Positions 38,719 through 41,331 of a stretch of 41,331 nt of DNA are shown piece by piece. Below the pieces are notes generated by a model that had not been told where the DNA came from, searched no databases, and was given only the letters and a program-made list of their open reading frames with translations. Source of the DNA: Photobacterium sanguinicancri (GTDB lineage Bacteria; Pseudomonadota; Gammaproteobacteria; Enterobacterales; Vibrionaceae); assembly GCF_002265265.1 (NCBI RefSeq), contig NZ_NOIF01000022.1, forward strand, positions 1-41,331, given 5' to 3'. Within the stretch, counting starts at the first letter, position 1, and the number at the start of each line of letters is the position of its first letter. A program made the translations under genes and the position numbers.

Positions 38719-38946
38719 CTAAGCGTTAAACGCCTTTTCAAAATTCTTTTGGTTCCAACCGATAACCACTTGATCACCGACTTTTAATACTGGAATCGAT
38801 CGAGCTCTCATTGCACTTAGTTCTTTCTGAGCGCGAGGCGTTGCTGCGTTCGTTAATCGATATGGGATTTTTTTTGCATCAAGGTAACGTTGCGCGTCTT
38901 TACAGTGTGGACAGTTGTCTTTCACATACAGGGTGATCTTTTTCAT
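38719..38946 (-). CDS. Glutaredoxin family protein
   Basis: A 75-residue glutaredoxin-like protein, with the dithiol active site CPHC at residues 12-15 in LYVKDNCPHCKDAQRYL and the cis-proline loop SIPVLKVGDQVVIG. Short length and the TPRAQKEL element are close to NrdH-redoxin/Grx-like small forms. Start ATG has no strong ribosome binding site. It precedes, on the same strand, no operon partner but lies 54 bases from the GST-like gene upstream, which is also on the minus strand, so cotranscription is possible. Confidence 0.88.
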   Translation of the reverse strand: MKKITLYVKDNCPHCKDAQRYLDAKKIPYRLTNAATPRAQKELSAMRARSIPVLKVGDQVVIGWNQKNFEKAFNA

Positions 38947-39000
38947 TTGGTGTCTTTTCTTATTGTGCGTTAAGCAAAAATGACCTTTGCTTAGGGCTGA

Positions 39001-39669
39001 TTAACTTTCGCTGTTAAAAATAACATTCTCGCGTTCAACAAGCCATTCTGGATACGGTCTCATCACTTTTGCATATAAAGGGTTATTATAATGAGTCACA
39101 AGCCACTGCTGAAATTTGGGATAAGGCGCTTGTAGAAACCACTTTCGATCTACTTTAGAAAACTGGCGCATAAAAGGGAGCAGTGCATAGTCTGCAAGCG
39201 ATGGTGCATTACCCATTAAAAAAGCAGAATGAGTTAATTTACCCTCCAGTGCTGCAACAAAGCCCTCACAGATTTGCCTTGCATCAGCCTCTTTCTTGTC
39301 ATGATAACGTGCAGTTGCCCTGTATTGCTCTAACTGAGGAATAAAGACATTATCATGCTGTTCGATTAGCTGGCTCATTTCATTAGATGTTTCAGGTTCA
39401 CCTGTCCTCAATAAATTATTAGGGTCATTGGTTGTTAACGCCCAATACATAATGGCTAAGCTCTGGTCGATGACTCTATCTTCTTGCAGGAAGTAAAGTA
39501 CGGGGACTGTCCCTTTGGGTGATACAGCGAGCATTTCGGCGGGTTTATTTTGCAGCTTAACATTACGTAATAATACGGTTTGGTCTGCTAACAGTAAGCT
39601 AAGTCTTGCCCGTATTGCGTACGGGCAACGTTGTAAGGAATACAGAATAGGGTAATTTATATCACTCAT
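39001..39669 (-). CDS. Glutathione S-transferase-like protein
   Basis: A 222-residue protein with a thioredoxin-fold N-terminal domain carrying the active-site-like motif SLQRCPYAIRARLSLLL (Cys in the catalytic Cys/Ser position) and SPKGTVPVLYF with the cis-proline, then a helical domain with GNAPSLADYALLPFMRQF. The cysteine suggests an omega-class or glutaredoxin-like activity (thiol transfer, dehydroascorbate reduction). It lies beside a glutaredoxin gene, in line with thiol redox work. Start codon ATG is preceded by AGGTAGAGAGCCG as ribosome binding site. Confidence 0.85.
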   Translation of the reverse strand: MSDINYPILYSLQRCPYAIRARLSLLLADQTVLLRNVKLQNKPAEMLAVSPKGTVPVLYFLQEDRVIDQSLAIMYWALTTNDPNNLLRTGEPETSNEMSQLIEQHDNVFIPQLEQYRATARYHDKKEADARQICEGFVAALEGKLTHSAFLMGNAPSLADYALLPFMRQFSKVDRKWFLQAPYPKFQQWLVTHYNNPLYAKVMRPYPEWLVERENVIFNSES

Positions 39670-39722
39670 CGGCTCTCTACCTTAGCTTAATCACAGAGTA
39701 TACATACGCTAAAGATAACACC

Positions 39723-40208
39723 TTATTGTAGAAGGGACTCTTGAATGGTGTATTGGGTTAAAAAGGATTGAAGTGGCTCAATACCTGATTTTTGCTGACA
39801 TTCTTCTTGCCAACAGGTGTAAATAGCCGTTTCATGCGCAGCAATAAGTTCGAAGACAGATTGCTCTAAATCGGGGTGTTTTTCCGTTTGGCTATACCAA
39901 TCCCGGTATTGACGTTCATAAGGCTCAACCCAAGCTTCAAGCGTAGTGATTAATTGCCCCCAAGGTAGTGATATCCACTTTTGTGCGTCTGCTTCACCTT
40001 TACTAATCATTTTTAGGTCATGGTTATTGTAAGGTTGTTGAACGCTATCAAAATAAGCTTCGATTAGTTTAGCTGTACGGACTTCGACAGCAATCAATGT
40101 ATCCCAAAGCGTCTGTTTATTTTGTTCTGTGTAGTGCTTTGCAAAGTACTCAAAAAAAGCAATGCCGTATAGCTCGCCTTGATAAGCTGTCTGTATATTT
40201 TGATTCAT
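39723..40208 (-). CDS. Hypothetical helical protein, possibly ferritin-like
   Basis: A 161-residue all-helical protein that I cannot place. Glutamates and histidines recur at positions that could form a di-iron site in a four-helix bundle: GELYGIAFFEYFAK (helix 1), VEVRTAKLIEAYF (helix 2) and ELIAAHETAIYTCW (helix 4). This is reminiscent of ferritin-like proteins, but no complete ExxH pair was found, so the idea is tentative. A rich aromatic content (WGQLITTLEAWVEPYERQYRDWY) is notable. It lies 53 bases upstream of the GST-like gene on the same strand, and the three minus-strand genes 40208-38719 may form a redox operon. Confidence 0.5.
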   Translation of the reverse strand: MNQNIQTAYQGELYGIAFFEYFAKHYTEQNKQTLWDTLIAVEVRTAKLIEAYFDSVQQPYNNHDLKMISKGEADAQKWISLPWGQLITTLEAWVEPYERQYRDWYSQTEKHPDLEQSVFELIAAHETAIYTCWQEECQQKSGIEPLQSFLTQYTIQESLLQ

Positions 40209-40348
40209 TTCATGGCCTTCGTGTTTACATGTGTTGATTTAGCCGCTGGTGGCATACATTAACGACGTCAGATAATGGAGGTATGTTAGATAGTTAATTT
40301 AGTAAATCAAGGTATTGATAATGATTCGCAAATAAAAAGGAGCTTGTC

Positions 40349-40864
40349 GTGTCTTCTGTTCCGCAAAATAAAGTAGAGTTACTTAGCGCAATCAATGAGG
40401 CGTTTAGAAAACTTCACTGTGACGTTGTCACTATTCCAGCCGAGTTGACTCGCCTTTGTGAAATTGAAGGCAATGTGAAAGGAACAAGGATCAGTGTCTG
40501 CGATACCTTAGCTTATTTGCTTGGCTGGGGGAGACTTGTGATGTTTTGGTATGAAGAAAAAGCAGCTGGGCGAGATGTTGAATTTCCAGCTGATGGTTAT
40601 AAGTGGAATCAGCTAGGGCTGTTAGCCCAGCACTTTCAGCATGAATATCGTGATTGGTCTTTTCTTGCGCTTCAGCAAGAGCTACAAGTAACGACAGCGT
40701 CGATTGTTACCTTAATTGATAGTTTAGATAATAGCTGCTTGTATGAACAGCCATGGTATGAAAAATGGACATTGGGGAGGATGATTCAATTTAATACATC
40801 ATCACCGATGAAAAATGTAAGGACAAAGATACGTAAATTTAAGAAAGTTCACCAGCTGAGTTAG
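40349..40864 (+). CDS. ClbS/DfsB family four-helix bundle protein
   Basis: A 171-residue protein of the ClbS/DfsB (DUF1706) family. The landmarks are SVCDTLAYLLGWGRLVMFWYEEKAAGRDVEFPADGYKWNQL and the closing WTLGRMIQFNTSSPMKNVRTKIRKF with the conserved N-T-x-x-P segment. ClbS in colibactin producers is a cyclopropane hydrolase that protects DNA; most family members outside those clusters have no known toxin. The start is GTG at 40349, chosen because AAAAGGAG lies seven bases upstream. The gene is single and divergent from the helical protein above. Confidence 0.85.
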   Translation: MSSVPQNKVELLSAINEAFRKLHCDVVTIPAELTRLCEIEGNVKGTRISVCDTLAYLLGWGRLVMFWYEEKAAGRDVEFPADGYKWNQLGLLAQHFQHEYRDWSFLALQQELQVTTASIVTLIDSLDNSCLYEQPWYEKWTLGRMIQFNTSSPMKNVRTKIRKFKKVHQLS

Positions 40865-40905
40865 TCTTAGCTATGCATGCTTATTGGATATACACGGAGT
40901 AGGCC

Positions 40906-41268
40906 ATGAATAAGCGTCAAATAGAAACATTATTATCTTCGTTTACTGGTTCGGATGTATCGTCTCCCTTTGGGCCAGATGCTTTAGTTTATAAAGTGAA
41001 AGGCAAAATGTATGCATTAATATCACAAAATGAAGAGATAGCACGCGTTACTTTGAAGTGTAAGCCGGAAGATGGTGAGGTATTAATATCTCAATTTGAA
41101 TCTATTTCTCCGGGGTATTATATGAATAAAAGGCATTGGATAACGATTAAACTTTGCGGAGAAGTTGATTCAACTATATTAACGGAACTTGCTCATGATT
41201 CTTATCAACTTGTTGTCGCTAAACTAAAAAAAGTAGAACGGGAGTCTCTTCTTATTAATGGTGGTTAG
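40906..41268 (+). CDS. MmcQ/YjbR family DNA-binding protein
   Basis: A 120-residue protein of the MmcQ/YjbR family, which has a CyaY-like fold and binds DNA in structural studies. Landmarks are SPFGPDALVYKVKGKMYALI, VTLKCKPEDGEVLISQF, GYYMNKRHWITIKL and the closing AHDSYQLVVAKLKK. The ATG follows the ClbS stop by 42 bases on the same strand, with GGAGTAGGCC as ribosome binding site, so cotranscription is probable. Function in the cell is unknown. Confidence 0.88.
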   Translation: MNKRQIETLLSSFTGSDVSSPFGPDALVYKVKGKMYALISQNEEIARVTLKCKPEDGEVLISQFESISPGYYMNKRHWITIKLCGEVDSTILTELAHDSYQLVVAKLKKVERESLLINGG

Positions 41269-41316
41269 CGTGTTGATTAATAATCTTTGAAGAATAAAGG
41301 GATACGATTCAGAAAT

Positions 41317-41331
41317 ATGAAATTTATATTC
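41317..41331 (+). CDS. Possible start of a further gene at window edge
   Basis: ATG followed by AAATTTATATTC runs off the window. The nearest Shine-Dalgarno-like sequence (AAAGGG) is about 15 bases away, farther than ideal. Too short to judge. Confidence 0.15.

Overview
The window looks like a chromosomal segment of a marine gammaproteobacterium of the Vibrionaceae, most likely Photobacterium or a close relative. This rests on a PTS-type dihydroxyacetone kinase operon, a secreted multi-domain GH18 chitinase, a CCGSCS-motif peptide, HopJ, ClbS/DfsB and YjbR families, and moderate-to-low GC. The genus is inferred; no 16S or other taxonomic marker is present. No rRNA, tRNA, CRISPR array or intact insertion sequence was seen.

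Layout. Positions 1-1834 hold small unfamiliar genes (an overlapping pair of small ORFs, a 2H phosphoesterase-like gene and a 56-residue membrane peptide). Positions 1835-8814 are a complete dihydroxyacetone (DHA) utilisation locus. It has a long regulatory leader with three copies of a TTTC-N5-GAAAC inverted repeat, then dhaK-dhaL-dhaM on + and the regulator dhaR on -, sharing a terminator. DhaM carries an entire Enzyme I, so the operon appears to encode its own PEP-to-DHA phosphorelay. Positions 8994-14001 are an accessory stretch: a LysE exporter, a zinc-ribbon protein, an orphan phage-like adenine methylase, three GNATs, a Nudix hydrolase and a phage-type conserved protein, with gene debris at 10934-11399. 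Positions 14049-17687 hold a LysR regulator divergent from an MFS exporter translationally coupled to a chorismate-lyase-like gene, facing a siderophore-interacting flavoprotein gene.

Positions 17925-26281 are a run of single metabolic genes: GNAT, membrane protein, GST, nitrilase, serine hydrolase, alpha/beta hydrolase, a truncated signal peptidase and a second LysE exporter. They are separated by degenerate sequence at 22120-22703. At 26349-28212 two Fur-like boxes lie in a divergent promoter region between an NAD(P)-binding reductase and a second-type peptide deformylase, which is followed closely by an unknown gene. Positions 28277-30327 hold GFA, ABM monooxygenase, a Tat-exported intradiol dioxygenase and cyclophilin PpiB. 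Positions 30519-33068 encode the chitinase, with an 8-copy heptamer repeat just past its stop codon. The right end (33572-41268) holds HopJ, a PhnD-like periplasmic binding protein paired with a hybrid histidine kinase, and a group of small thiol, redox and stress genes.

The strongest system-level signals are the self-contained DHA phosphorelay with its operator array, the candidate iron-responsive deformylase/reductase region, the chorismate-lyase/exporter pair and the binding-protein/sensor-kinase pair. All functions come from reading motifs by eye; no database search was possible.
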